A stretch of 58,818 bases of DNA from an uncultured Boseongicola sp. (lineage in GTDB: Bacteria; Pseudomonadota; Alphaproteobacteria; Rhodobacterales; Rhodobacteraceae), in NCBI GenBank assembly GCA_905479635.1, contig CAJQNG010000144.1, positions 1 through 58,818 on the forward strand. The letters are read 5' to 3'. The position numbers and the translations under genes are program-made. Of this stretch, positions 16,443-25,965 are shown one piece after another; position 1 is the stretch's first letter; every line of letters starts with the position of its first letter. The notes beneath the pieces were generated by a model that made no database searches, was not told the origin of the DNA, and worked only from the letters and a program-made list of their open reading frames with translations.

Positions 16443-17393
16443 ATGAACGCACTATTCACAAACGCGGCTCTGGCCATCGGCCTAATCGCAGGCACCGCCG
16501 CATCCGCACAGAACGTCGGCATCGCCACGTCAAACCCGGGCTCGCTGTTTCATAACATCGCAACAGCCGTCGCCAACGCCGCCAATGCAGGAGGCTTGAA
16601 TACAACAATTCAGCCCGCGACCAGCCCCAACCAATTCATCCCCTTCGTCAATCAAGGTGGTATCGACTTCGGCGTCTCCAACCTTCAGGAGGTGAACTAT
16701 TCCATCACCGGCGAAGCATGGTGGAATGGCGTCGAGAACCCCAACATCCGCGTCGTCGCGCACCTGATGCCCCTGGTCGAAGCGATCTTTGTTCGCAAAG
16801 ACAGTGACATAATGTCGGTCGCCGATCTAAACGGTCAACCTATGACCGACGGCTACACGGCACAAAACACCATCCTTCCACAGCTTTCGGCGTTCTATGC
16901 AACGGCTGGCATGACCCGCGACGATGTCGAAAAAGTCTCGGTCGCAAGCGTCGTCGCAGGCGCCGATGCCTTCATGGCCGGTGACACCGTCGGCTTCATC
17001 TTCGCACACGGCGCCGGAAAGGTGCGCGAGGCCGACGCAGCTGTCGGTGGCCTGCGCGCCCTTGGCGTTGACGACGACAGCGACGCCGCATTGGCGGCGG
17101 CTCGCGAACACTGGCCCACAGCGTTCTTCCTCACATTGCCCGAAGGCCGGATGCCTGGCGTGCTTGAAGACACGACCTACATCGCCTTCCCGCAAGTCAT
17201 ATTCACCCACGCGGATGCACCCGATGATGTGGTCTACGCAATGGCCAAGGCGATGTATGAAAATGCGCAAGTCATGGCCGATACCTTCCCGCCGTTCCGC
17301 GCGTTCCGGCCCGAAAACATGAGGGGTAACAACGGGGTATCCGAATTCCACCCCGGCGCGCTGAAGTTCTTCGAAGAAGTCGGCCTCAACTGA
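16443..17393 (+). CDS. TAXI family TRAP transporter solute-binding protein
   Basis: A 316-residue secreted binding protein with a signal peptide (about residues 1-22, ending ASAQ) and the TAXI-type start NVGIATSNPGSLFHNIATAVA. TAXI proteins pair with a single fused TRAP permease, which is the next gene. GGAGGA precedes the ATG. It starts a plus-strand operon with aldehyde dehydrogenase, FAD monooxygenase and SDR genes, so its ligand is probably an aromatic compound or its precursor. The ligand is not known from the sequence. Confidence 0.9.
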   Translation: MNALFTNAALAIGLIAGTAASAQNVGIATSNPGSLFHNIATAVANAANAGGLNTTIQPATSPNQFIPFVNQGGIDFGVSNLQEVNYSITGEAWWNGVENPNIRVVAHLMPLVEAIFVRKDSDIMSVADLNGQPMTDGYTAQNTILPQLSAFYATAGMTRDDVEKVSVASVVAGADAFMAGDTVGFIFAHGAGKVREADAAVGGLRALGVDDDSDAALAAAREHWPTAFFLTLPEGRMPGVLEDTTYIAFPQVIFTHADAPDDVVYAMAKAMYENAQVMADTFPPFRAFRPENMRGNNGVSEFHPGALKFFEEVGLN

Positions 17394-17420
17394 CACCGCG
17401 CCGCGCAAGCGCGCCGGAAA

Positions 17421-17444
17421 CGGGGGCACAAAGGTGCGCCCCCG
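17421..17444 (+). other. Intercistronic hairpin between TAXI and permease genes
   Basis: CGGGGGC (17421-17427) pairs with GCCCCCG (17438-17444) across a 10-base loop, without a T-run. GC hairpins after binding-protein genes often protect the upstream messenger RNA and give more binding protein than permease. That role is inferred. Confidence 0.4.
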
Positions 17445-17463
17445 AGAAAGAAGCACAGGCACG

Positions 17464-19380
17464 ATGAAGGGCCTTCCCGCACGCATCGCAAAGCCGGTCG
17501 CAGACGTTCTTGCGGCCGGCCTTGTGCTGACTGCAATCTGCTGGGCGCTGTCACTTCAACGCAAGATCGGGTTGGACCTTTATCCACAGCAGTTCTTCGC
17601 CGCGATCCTGTTTTTCACCCTGCCCGCCGCCTACATCACACTGCCCGCACGCCGTGGCGCCCCGCGAGATCACGTCCCGCTCTACGATGTCATCCTTGCC
17701 GGCCTGTCCATGCTGGCGGTCGGATATGTCATGGTGGCCTACCCACAACTCATTCTGATGATTTTCTCGCGCCCGCCAGCGCTTTGGATCCCGGCCTTCA
17801 CAATTGTTGTTCTCCTTCTGGAAGCGCTCAGGCGTACGACTGGACCCGCGCTGATCATCATCATCGGCGCCTTCCTTCTTTATGCCCTCATAGGAGATCT
17901 CGTGCCCGGCCGCCTGCAAGGGCGCCCACAGAATTGGCAGCTTCTCGCGAGTTATTTAGCCGTTGATTCCAATGGCATTCTTGGCCTTCCAATGTCAGTG
18001 GCCTCGACGGTCGTGATCACCTTTATCTTCTTCGGAGTGCTCTTGGGCGTCACCGGCGGCTCCCAGTTTTTCACCGACGCCGCGATGATCGCCATGGGGC
18101 GTTTCCGCGGTGGATCGATGAAAATTGCAGTCCTTGCTTCGGGGCTTTTCGGCTCGATCTCAGGCTCGGCCGTCGCCAATGTGGCGGGCACCGGGGTCGT
18201 CACTATCCCGATGATCAAACGCGACGGCTATCCCGCCCACAAAGCAGCTGCGATCGAAGCCGTCGCCTCAACGGGCGGGCAACTTATGCCGCCTGTGATG
18301 GGCGCATCGGCCTTTCTTATGGCCGAATTCCTCGCCATTCCTTATTCCCAGATCGTCATGGCCGCCCTTGTCCCGGCGCTCCTGTACTACGTTGCGCTGT
18401 TTATCCAAGCCGACCTTGAAGCGGCCAAGCTTGGCATCAAACGCGTTGACCCTTCGCAAATACCAGATCGCCGCACAGTTGCGGTCGGCATGCACTTCAT
18501 CCTTGCGTTTGCGGTCCTGATCTACCTGTTGTTCTGGCAACGCTACCAACCCGAACGGGCAGCGCTTTGGGCGGCAGTGGTTCTGTGCGCCACAGCCCTT
18601 CTGATCGGTTACCGTGGCACGCGCCCAACATTGCGCACGCTCTTTTCCGGCATTGCCAAAACCGGCCATTCAGTCATCGAAATCCTATTGATTTCAGCGG
18701 CATCCGGCTTGGTCATCGGCGTTTTGAACATCACGGGTCTCAGCTTCAATCTAACTTACGCACTCGTGCAAGTTGGCGGCGGCAGCGCGATTTTGCTGCT
18801 CGCGTTATCCGCCCTTGTTTGCATCATTCTTGGCATGGGCCTCCCGACGCTTGGCGTTTACGTATTGCTGGCTGCACTGGTCGCGCCCGCCCTGATCCAG
18901 GTCGGGATCGAACCAATTGCCGCCCACCTCTATGTTCTCTACTTCGGCATGATGTCGATGATCACGCCCCCCATCGCGCTCGCCGCTTTCGCCGCAGCCG
19001 CCATCGCAAAGGCTCCCGCCATGGCAACCGGATGGGCCGCGATGCGCTTTGGATGGGCGGCCTATGTGATCCCGGTCCTGTTCGCTTTCAGCCCCACATT
19101 GATCCTGATCGGCGCTCCTGTCGACATTGCCTTCGCCATCGTGACCGCCATCCTTGGCGTCTGGCTTGTGTCGGCGGCCCTTGCTGGCTTTTTCAAGGAC
19201 CGCCTATCCACTTTAAAACGCTGGTTTTTTGCAGGCGCGGGACTTTTGGCACTGGTCCCCTCGGGCGCGTTTGAAGGCGCGCTTTTGACCGACGTGATCG
19301 GCACGATCCTCGGCGTTCTCCTCATCGCCAACGAAGTTATTCGACGCCCCACCCAAGCCACAGCAGAGACCAACCCATGA
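17464..19380 (+). CDS. TAXI-type fused TRAP transporter permease (4TM-12TM)
   Basis: A 638-residue inner-membrane protein, the fused small and large permease typical of TAXI systems. It has about 16-17 hydrophobic segments; the DctM-like part is recognisable in FGSISGSAVANVAGTGVVTIPM, GGQLMPPVMGASAFLMAEF and LGMGLPTLGVYVLLAALVAPAL. The ATG at 17464 (MKGLPARI) lies 70 bases after the binding-protein stop. Its stop overlaps the start of the IclR gene, placing transport and regulation in one operon. Confidence 0.92.
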   Translation: MKGLPARIAKPVADVLAAGLVLTAICWALSLQRKIGLDLYPQQFFAAILFFTLPAAYITLPARRGAPRDHVPLYDVILAGLSMLAVGYVMVAYPQLILMIFSRPPALWIPAFTIVVLLLEALRRTTGPALIIIIGAFLLYALIGDLVPGRLQGRPQNWQLLASYLAVDSNGILGLPMSVASTVVITFIFFGVLLGVTGGSQFFTDAAMIAMGRFRGGSMKIAVLASGLFGSISGSAVANVAGTGVVTIPMIKRDGYPAHKAAAIEAVASTGGQLMPPVMGASAFLMAEFLAIPYSQIVMAALVPALLYYVALFIQADLEAAKLGIKRVDPSQIPDRRTVAVGMHFILAFAVLIYLLFWQRYQPERAALWAAVVLCATALLIGYRGTRPTLRTLFSGIAKTGHSVIEILLISAASGLVIGVLNITGLSFNLTYALVQVGGGSAILLLALSALVCIILGMGLPTLGVYVLLAALVAPALIQVGIEPIAAHLYVLYFGMMSMITPPIALAAFAAAAIAKAPAMATGWAAMRFGWAAYVIPVLFAFSPTLILIGAPVDIAFAIVTAILGVWLVSAALAGFFKDRLSTLKRWFFAGAGLLALVPSGAFEGALLTDVIGTILGVLLIANEVIRRPTQATAETNP

Positions 19381-20150
19381 CCTCAGTCTCGGGATCAGGC
19401 GAACGAATTCTGGCCATCCTGGACCTGTTTACGGGCGATAAACCCCAATGGTCGCCGGAAGAAATGATGGGCGCACTCGGCTACACCCGGCCCACGCTTT
19501 ATCGCTATCTGAAAACGTTGAAGGACGCGGGCTATCTCGCTGCCTTATCGCAAGCGGTCTACACACTTGGCCCCCGAGTGACCGAGCTTGATTTCCTGAT
19601 GCAACGCGCGGATCCACTGATCGAAGCCAGCCAATTGCACCTCACGAAGCTAGCCGCGCGCTTCCAAGGCTCGGCCTTCATCGTGCGCTGGTACGGACGG
19701 AAACTTCTGTGCGTGGCTTCAGCAAGCGCAAACGCCAAACCCCGCTCAAGCTATCCGCGAGGACGCCCAATGCCGCTTGGCCGCGGAGCAATCAGCCGGG
19801 CCATTGTAGCATTCTTGCCGCTTCGAGACAGATCAACGCTTATCGACGAACACCTGAGTGAATTCATCATACCAGACGTGTGCAGCGACAAAGGAGAGGT
19901 CCTTGGGCAATTGAAGCAGGTCAAACGCGAAGGCGTCGCTGTCGCACGAGGAGAGGTTACGCCCGGACTTCTGGGCGTGGCATCTCCGGTGTTTGCCGCA
20001 GACACAACCCCCATCGCCTCGCTGTGCGTGTCGTGTGACGAAACCCTTGTCGACAACGAGGAACTTGAGAAATTGAGGGAGGCGGTTCGTCATGCGTCAC
20101 AAGAGATTTCGAGCGTGCTCGCGCCCTTTAGCACCAGGCAAAGCGCGTGA
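19377..20150 (+). CDS. IclR family transcriptional regulator
   Basis: A 257-residue regulator with an N-terminal winged helix (ERILAILDLF, then YTRPTLYRYLKTLKDAGYL, residues about 8-60) and a C-terminal IclR effector domain (ARGEVTPGLLGVASPVF). IclR proteins often control aromatic catabolism (PcaR, PobR, for example). Its ATG overlaps the permease stop (ATGA). It probably controls this operon through the divergent region upstream of the TAXI gene. Activator or repressor role is not decided by the sequence. Confidence 0.9.
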   Translation: MTSVSGSGERILAILDLFTGDKPQWSPEEMMGALGYTRPTLYRYLKTLKDAGYLAALSQAVYTLGPRVTELDFLMQRADPLIEASQLHLTKLAARFQGSAFIVRWYGRKLLCVASASANAKPRSSYPRGRPMPLGRGAISRAIVAFLPLRDRSTLIDEHLSEFIIPDVCSDKGEVLGQLKQVKREGVAVARGEVTPGLLGVASPVFAADTTPIASLCVSCDETLVDNEELEKLREAVRHASQEISSVLAPFSTRQSA

Positions 20151-20212
20151 ACCGTGATACCCATCAGGACGCACAGTCCCGCCATTTCGCGCCATAAGAC
20201 GAAGGACATAAG

Positions 20213-21658
20213 ATGACCGAACACCCAGCAAAGCACTTCATCGGAGGCGAATGGATCGGCGACGGTCCGTTGTGCGATAGCGTTAATCCAGCCACGCTGG
20301 AGGCCTTGGGACAACATCATCTCGGCAGCGAACGCCTGACCAATCAAGCCGCGAGTGCTGCACGCGAGGCCTTCTTTACCTCGCCCTGGGCCGCCTCTCC
20401 CCGCTTGCGCGCGCAAGTCCTTTACGAGATCGCAGATCGCCTGGAAGCCGCACGTGACGAGATCGCCGACCTCGTTGTTCTTGAGAACGGCAAGATCCGC
20501 GCAGAAGCCATCGGGGAGACCCTGGGCGCGATCTCGGAAACCCGTTATTATGCGGGTTTGGCCCGCAATATTCGTGGCACGATGCAAGAAACCGCGCCGG
20601 GAAATTTCTCGCTGTTCAATCGCGAACCCGCAGGCGTTGCCGGCGTCATCGTTCCCTGGAATGCACCCGTCACGCTTTTGATGCGATCGCTCGCACCGGC
20701 CCTTGCGGCCGGATGCACGACGGTCATCAAACCCGCGCAGCAAACGCCTCTGGTCCACGCCCGGATCATGGAGGCGATCACCTTTGCACCGTCGCTTCCC
20801 AAAGGTGTAGTGAACTCAGTTAACGAAAACGGCATCGCCGTCGGTAAAGCTATGACCGCATCGCCAGACATCGACGTCATCAGCTTCACCGGCTCAAGCC
20901 GCACAGGCCAAGCCATCATGGCCGCCTGTGCGCCAAGTCTAAAACGTGTCGGGCTTGAACTGGGCGGCAAAGCCCCGGCCGTTGTCTTTGCCGATGCTAA
21001 TCTGGATCTCGCGGTTAAGGAGTTGACCCACGGCGCCTTGGCCATGGCGGGTCAAATCTGTGTGGCCGCCGCCCGTTTCGTCGTCCACGAAAGCATCGCG
21101 TCAGAATTCGAAGCAAAAATCACAATGGCCTTCCGCGCTGTCAAAGTCGGCCCCGGCAATCGCCCCGAAAGCCAGATGGGCTCGCTCATTGATCTTGAGA
21201 ACCGCGCCCGAATTGAACGCCTGATAGAACAGGCCGGTGACGAGGGAGAAATGGTGCTGAAGGGCGAACGCCTGTCGGATGCAGCTTTCCTTTCGCCGAC
21301 ATTGTTTCGAATCAATGACCTCTCCTCGCCTTTGGTTCAGGAGGAACTTTTCGGCCCGATCGTGTCGATCGAAACCTTTGCAGACGAAGCCGAAGCCGTC
21401 GCAAAAGCCAATGCCACGTCATATGGTCTGGCGGCGTCCGTGTTCACAAACGACACCGCCCGCGCAATGCGCATGTCACGTGCAATCCGCGCTGGCACGG
21501 TCTGGATCAACTCGCACTTGCGTTTGTTTGCAGAAGGCGAAACCGGAGGGTACGGCAAGTCTGGCCTAGGGCGTTTGCACGGCCCGGAAGGCCTGCACGA
21601 CTTCCTTGAAACCAAGCACATCTACATGGAAGCAGGCGTCGTCGGAGCCGCTACATGA
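20213..21658 (+). CDS. NAD(P)-dependent aldehyde dehydrogenase
   Basis: A 481-residue aldehyde dehydrogenase with the general base Glu249 in LELGGKAP and the nucleophile Cys283 in GQICVAAAR. Length and motifs are complete. GAAGGA precedes the ATG at 20213. The operon context (TAXI importer, FAD monooxygenase, coniferyl-alcohol-dehydrogenase-like SDR, PcaB) suggests oxidation of an aromatic aldehyde such as coniferyl aldehyde, vanillin or a benzaldehyde to the acid. Family sure, substrate inferred from neighbours. Confidence 0.9.
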   Translation: MTEHPAKHFIGGEWIGDGPLCDSVNPATLEALGQHHLGSERLTNQAASAAREAFFTSPWAASPRLRAQVLYEIADRLEAARDEIADLVVLENGKIRAEAIGETLGAISETRYYAGLARNIRGTMQETAPGNFSLFNREPAGVAGVIVPWNAPVTLLMRSLAPALAAGCTTVIKPAQQTPLVHARIMEAITFAPSLPKGVVNSVNENGIAVGKAMTASPDIDVISFTGSSRTGQAIMAACAPSLKRVGLELGGKAPAVVFADANLDLAVKELTHGALAMAGQICVAAARFVVHESIASEFEAKITMAFRAVKVGPGNRPESQMGSLIDLENRARIERLIEQAGDEGEMVLKGERLSDAAFLSPTLFRINDLSSPLVQEELFGPIVSIETFADEAEAVAKANATSYGLAASVFTNDTARAMRMSRAIRAGTVWINSHLRLFAEGETGGYGKSGLGRLHGPEGLHDFLETKHIYMEAGVVGAAT

Positions 21659-23229
21659 GCAAAGAATTCGATGTTGTGATAAACGGCGGTGGCCCGGTTG
21701 GCATGGGTCTTGCCATCGAACTGGGTCAGCGTGGGGTGAAGACCTGCGTCATTGAACGTCACCTCGAACCTCAGCCCATTCCCAAGGGGCAAAACCTGAC
21801 GCAGCGCACGGGCGAACACTTCCGTGCGTGGGGATGCGAAGCGGAAATGCGCACCGCTCACCCCTTACCAAAAGGGGCAGGCATTGGCGGGATGACCGCC
21901 TACGGCACCCTTTTGTCGGAATACACTTACGATTGGCTGAACCGTGGCAGCGTTAAGGATTATTACTTCTCCAGCAACGCCCGCGTGCCCCAATACGCGA
22001 CCGAACGTGTCCTCAGAAAGCGTGCCGAAGCCATATCCGCCATCACGATCCGCTATGGATGGTCCGGCGCGGCTCTGACGATGGATCAAGACGGTGCAAG
22101 CCTTGAAATTTCTGAAACGGACGGCAACGGCACGGATCAAATCCAAGCCAAGTATATTGTGGGTTGCGATGGCAGTCGCTCGCTCGTGAAAAGCGAAAGC
22201 GGAATTGGAGAAGACCTGTCCGAACACAACAGGCTTATGGCTTTGCTGGTGTTTCGCTCGGAAGAACTTCACGGCCTCCTTGAGGGGCACCCCGGCAAAG
22301 CCTTCTACAACGTGCTGCACCCCGACCACCAAGGGTACTGGCTGTTTTTTGGGCGCGTGGATCACGGCCACTCATGGTTCTTCCACGCCCCCGTCCCCCT
22401 CGGTACGACGACAGAAAGCTTCGATTTTCGTGCCCTGCTGCACCGCGCAGTGGGTCAGTCTTTCGATCTTGATCTGGACTATGTCGGCTTTTGGGATTTG
22501 CGTGTGTCGACGGCCGAAACTTACCGGAAGAGCCGCGCCTTTCTGGCAGGCGACGCAGCCCACAGCCATCCGCCCTACGGTGGCTTTGGAATCAACACCG
22601 GATTTGAAGACGCGCGCAACCTTGGCTGGAAACTGGCAGCGGTTCTACAGGGCTGGGGAAGCGATGCCCTGCTCGACAGCTACAATGCCGAGCGCCGCCC
22701 GGTCTTCGTTTCAACCGCGCGCGATTTCATTGAACGCTTCATCGACGAGGACCGCGCGTTTTTGGAGAAATATTCACCTGAAACTGACAAAGAAGCCTTT
22801 GAGACCGCTTGGAACTCCAGAAATCTTGACGCTGACGAGGTCCATGCCTTCGAGCCGAATTATCAGGGCTCGCCGATTGTGCATGGCTCCACGGGCTCGC
22901 CCTCCGCGCGCGGCTCGCACAGCTTCAACGCGCGCGCCGGGCATCATCTTCCACCGCCCGGTCCAGGTGGCAGCGCGGTAAGCGCAATGCTTACCGAGGA
23001 CTTCACGGTTTTTGTGGCAGACGCGCGCCACGTCGTCGCACTGGAAATCGCAAGCCAGAGCTGCGGCATACCACTGACAACACGGGTGATCCGTTCGGAC
23101 TGGTTGAACACATGGGGGCATGAGATCGTTCTTGTCCGCCCGGACGGGTTTGTGGCCTTCGCGGGCGACAGCATCGACGCCGCGCAGGCTCGCGAGATCT
23201 GCGCCAAAGTGACGGCGCGCACGACGTGA
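21655..23229 (+). CDS. FAD-dependent aromatic monooxygenase (MhpA/PheA-like)
   Basis: A 524-residue class A flavin monooxygenase. FAD motif GGGPVG at residues 11-16, the VGCDGSRS motif in the middle, and AGDAAHSHPPYGGFGINTGF for flavin ribityl binding; a C-terminal thioredoxin-like domain (about 420-520) as in phenol and 3-hydroxyphenylpropionate hydroxylases. Its ATG overlaps the aldehyde dehydrogenase stop (ATGA) and its end overlaps the SDR start, so translation is coupled across three enzymes. It probably hydroxylates a phenolic acid made by the dehydrogenase. Exact substrate unknown. Confidence 0.88.
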   Translation: MSKEFDVVINGGGPVGMGLAIELGQRGVKTCVIERHLEPQPIPKGQNLTQRTGEHFRAWGCEAEMRTAHPLPKGAGIGGMTAYGTLLSEYTYDWLNRGSVKDYYFSSNARVPQYATERVLRKRAEAISAITIRYGWSGAALTMDQDGASLEISETDGNGTDQIQAKYIVGCDGSRSLVKSESGIGEDLSEHNRLMALLVFRSEELHGLLEGHPGKAFYNVLHPDHQGYWLFFGRVDHGHSWFFHAPVPLGTTTESFDFRALLHRAVGQSFDLDLDYVGFWDLRVSTAETYRKSRAFLAGDAAHSHPPYGGFGINTGFEDARNLGWKLAAVLQGWGSDALLDSYNAERRPVFVSTARDFIERFIDEDRAFLEKYSPETDKEAFETAWNSRNLDADEVHAFEPNYQGSPIVHGSTGSPSARGSHSFNARAGHHLPPPGPGGSAVSAMLTEDFTVFVADARHVVALEIASQSCGIPLTTRVIRSDWLNTWGHEIVLVRPDGFVAFAGDSIDAAQAREICAKVTARTT

Positions 23230-24017
23230 CATATTGGAACGGCAAACATGTGGTCGTAACCGGCGGGGCTTCTGGTATCGGCGCCGCGACCCTCACGCTT
23301 CTTAAGGCGCGGGGGGCGACAGTAACTGTCATCGACCTCAACAGCCCACCCGACACAGCTGATCACTGGATCAAGGCCGACCTGACCGACCTCGGCGCCA
23401 TCAACACGGTCGTCTTGGACCACGGCATCGACGCGCTGATCAATGCGGCCGGCCTGCCGCCCCGCACAGGCCTTGAGGCAGACATTTTGCGAGTGAACTA
23501 TTTTGCTCTGACAAGACTTACCAAGCATCTTTTGGATCTCATCAACGACGGGGGGGCAATCGTCAATATGGCCTCGCGGGCTGGTGCGCACTGGCGTAAG
23601 AATTATGCCCAAGTCCAGAGGCTTAACTCGATTTCTGGCGATATCGAACTGGATGATTTCGTGCAACGCGAGGTCATCGACCCTGTACGGGCATACGATC
23701 TTTCAAAAGAAGCCGTTATTCTTTGGACGAAGGAGATGGTCGCCCCCTTGCGCGCGCGCGGCCTTCGCATCAACGCCGCAAGCCCAGCCGCCGTGGACAC
23801 ACCGATCCTTGGCGATTTCATGACGGCGCTTGGCGAACGCGCAGAACGCGGGCTTGCAATCACAGGGCGCGCCGGGCGCGCCGAGGAAATTGCGCGAACC
23901 CTGGTATTTCTGGCCTCCCCCGAAGCTTCTTGGATTACAGGATGCAATATTGAATGTGACGGAGGCCTGACGGCGGAACTCGACCTGTCAGCCTTGAAGA
24001 AAGCACACGTCGGGTGA
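23226..24017 (+). CDS. Short-chain dehydrogenase, coniferyl-alcohol dehydrogenase-like
   Basis: A 263-residue classical SDR starting with GTG that overlaps the preceding stop (GTGA). Cofactor motif TGGASGIG (residues 12-19), catalytic Ser in NMASRAG and YDLSK for Tyr and Lys. The C-terminal half, INAASPAAVDTPILGDF, MTALGERAE and WITGCNIECDGGL, resembles the bacterial coniferyl-alcohol dehydrogenase CalA and 3-alpha-hydroxysteroid dehydrogenase group more than FabG. I infer alcohol-to-aldehyde oxidation ahead of the aldehyde dehydrogenase in this operon. Family sure; substrate tentative. Confidence 0.8.
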   Translation: MTYWNGKHVVVTGGASGIGAATLTLLKARGATVTVIDLNSPPDTADHWIKADLTDLGAINTVVLDHGIDALINAAGLPPRTGLEADILRVNYFALTRLTKHLLDLINDGGAIVNMASRAGAHWRKNYAQVQRLNSISGDIELDDFVQREVIDPVRAYDLSKEAVILWTKEMVAPLRARGLRINAASPAAVDTPILGDFMTALGERAERGLAITGRAGRAEEIARTLVFLASPEASWITGCNIECDGGLTAELDLSALKKAHVG

Positions 24018-24067
24018 CAAAATCCGGCCATCAAATTAATCTTAACCCAAATGATACAAGGCACCCC

Positions 24068-25120
24068 ATGAACGATGTCTTCAGCCACCCGTGGCTCGGC
24101 GGTCTCTTTCAAGACGCCAAAGCCGCTGCCATCTGGTCACCGGACCGACAAGTCGCGCATATGCTGGCGTTTGAGGCGGCATTGACCCGCGCCTTTGGGG
24201 ACGTTGGTACCCTACCCGCCGATGTGGCCAAGGATGTGGCCGAAACGATCGCGGACTTTTCGCCCAACTTCGCCGCGCTGCGATCGGGGACCGCGCGCGA
24301 TGGTGTTGTGGTTCCAGCGCTTGTCCAGCAGTTAAGATCAGCGGTCGGACCCCACGCAAAGGCGGTCCATACCGGGGCCACCTCACAGGACGTCATCGAC
24401 ACAGCCCTCGCCCTGACCCTGCGTGAGACAAATGATCATCTCAAAAACAGCCTTGAAACAACACTCGCGGCGCTGAACGATCTGACGGCCACCTTCGGCG
24501 CTAACCAAATGAAGGGCCGAACGCGGATGCAGGTAGCCATACCGATCGACGTCGCAGACCGCATAGTCACTTGGTCCGCCCCCCTTCAAAGACACATCGA
24601 ACGCTTGGAGGCCATACGCCCGCGTGTTGAGGTCCTGCAACTTGGCGGCGCCGTTGGAAACCGCGCGGCTTTTGCAGACAACGCCGATGCCATCGTCGAA
24701 AACGTCGCAAATCGCCTTAACCTTTTGAGCACTAAGAGCGCCTGGCACTCAACGCGCGACGCGGTCGCGGACTACGCTAATTTACTCGCGCTGATCACCG
24801 GCAGCATCGGAAAAATGGGCCAAGACATTTGCTTAATGACACAGCAAGGCATTGACGAGATTGTTATTTCTGGCGGAGGTGGATCTTCCGCCATGCCGCA
24901 TAAACAAAACCCGGTCTTGCCCGAGTTATTGGCCACGCTCGCGCGCTTTAATGCCACTCAAGTCGCGGGAATGCATCACGCCATGCTTCACGAGCAGGAA
25001 CGATCGGGAGCCGCGTGGTCGCTGGAATGGATGATTCTGCCGCAGATGGCGCAAGCCACCGCGCGCAGTTTATCGGCCGCCACAGAGATCTGTTCGCGCA
25101 TCACTCGCATGGGATCTTGA
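24068..25120 (+). CDS. pcaB: 3-carboxy-cis,cis-muconate cycloisomerase
   Basis: A 350-residue member of the fumarase/aspartase superfamily with the signature GGGGSSAMPHKQNP. The N-terminus (HPWLGGLFQD, VAHMLAFEAALTRAF) matches alphaproteobacterial PcaB, which are shorter than the 450-residue Pseudomonas enzyme. It turns the product of PcaHG into 4-carboxymuconolactone, the PcaC substrate. The ATG at 24068 is chosen because the MNDVFSHPWL start matches the family; 18 upstream in-frame codons do not. It ends the TAXI operon and so is on the opposite strand, some 18 kb from pcaHG. Confidence 0.92.
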   Translation: MNDVFSHPWLGGLFQDAKAAAIWSPDRQVAHMLAFEAALTRAFGDVGTLPADVAKDVAETIADFSPNFAALRSGTARDGVVVPALVQQLRSAVGPHAKAVHTGATSQDVIDTALALTLRETNDHLKNSLETTLAALNDLTATFGANQMKGRTRMQVAIPIDVADRIVTWSAPLQRHIERLEAIRPRVEVLQLGGAVGNRAAFADNADAIVENVANRLNLLSTKSAWHSTRDAVADYANLLALITGSIGKMGQDICLMTQQGIDEIVISGGGGSSAMPHKQNPVLPELLATLARFNATQVAGMHHAMLHEQERSGAAWSLEWMILPQMAQATARSLSAATEICSRITRMGS

Positions 25121-25141
25121 GGGCGTCTCAGGCCCGCAACT

Positions 25142-25903
25142 TTAAAAAGCGCTGATGCCGTTCCAGATCAAACGCAGCGAAATCAGGACCAAAAGCGCGT
25201 TCAATGCCACGCCAAACCGTGCGTCACTTATCCGGTTCAAGACAAGCTTACCCGCAAACGTGCCCAGAAGCCCTACCAGGATCAAGGCCGTGGTCACCGC
25301 AAGCCAGGGCCCGAAAGCAAAGCCCAGCACGCCGAACGCAAGCACTTTCAGTCCATGCTGCACCGTCATCAGCGTCGCATGCGTAGCGACATGCGTGTGG
25401 CGTGGAAGGCTGTGGGACTTGGTATAGGACGCCACGAACAATCCAGTGGCTCCGAAAAACATCGTGAGGAAACTGGAAATGAAGCCGGTCAGAACCGGCC
25501 AGCGGCTGAACCACTTTGGCGCGCGCGTCAGCACCGTATAGATGACAAAAATGCCAATACCGATCTGCACATATTGGGGCGGCAATTCCACAACCACCGC
25601 ACCACCAATGGCCACTCCGATCACCGACCCCGCGGCAAACCAAGGCAGAGCGGGCCAATAGATCGACCGCCACAAAAGAGCCATCCGACCGGCGTTGGAA
25701 CCAACCTGCACTACTCCATGCACCGCAATAAGGGCTGCGGGGGGCAAAAGGCTTGCCATAATCGCCAACAGCAGAGCCCCACCCCCGATCCCGAAGGCCG
25801 CTGTGATGAAAGAACTGGCAAAACTCGCACCAAGAATGGCCAAAAATGCAGGCTCTGACAGGCCCGCAGGCAAAAGCTCTAGCATGGAGCCGCTTTCGAC
25901 CAT
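25142..25903 (-). CDS. TauE/SafE family sulfite exporter-like membrane protein
   Basis: About 253 residues with seven to eight hydrophobic segments and the family hallmark AAFGIGGGALLLAIM near the N-terminus and FFGATGLFVASY in the middle. TauE/SafE proteins export sulfite or organosulfonates or move other organic anions. The ATG at 25903 follows AAGGAT at fair spacing; a second ATG at 25885 is possible. It is convergent with pcaB and divergent from the RraA-like gene, so it is a single-gene unit whose substrate cannot be told. Confidence 0.85.
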   Translation of the reverse strand: MVESGSMLELLPAGLSEPAFLAILGASFASSFITAAFGIGGGALLLAIMASLLPPAALIAVHGVVQVGSNAGRMALLWRSIYWPALPWFAAGSVIGVAIGGAVVVELPPQYVQIGIGIFVIYTVLTRAPKWFSRWPVLTGFISSFLTMFFGATGLFVASYTKSHSLPRHTHVATHATLMTVQHGLKVLAFGVLGFAFGPWLAVTTALILVGLLGTFAGKLVLNRISDARFGVALNALLVLISLRLIWNGISAF

Positions 25904-25965
25904 GCCAGCCCGATCCTTGCGTGCATTCCTTGGCGGATCAGGACAGCCATGAAGGACCAAACCAG

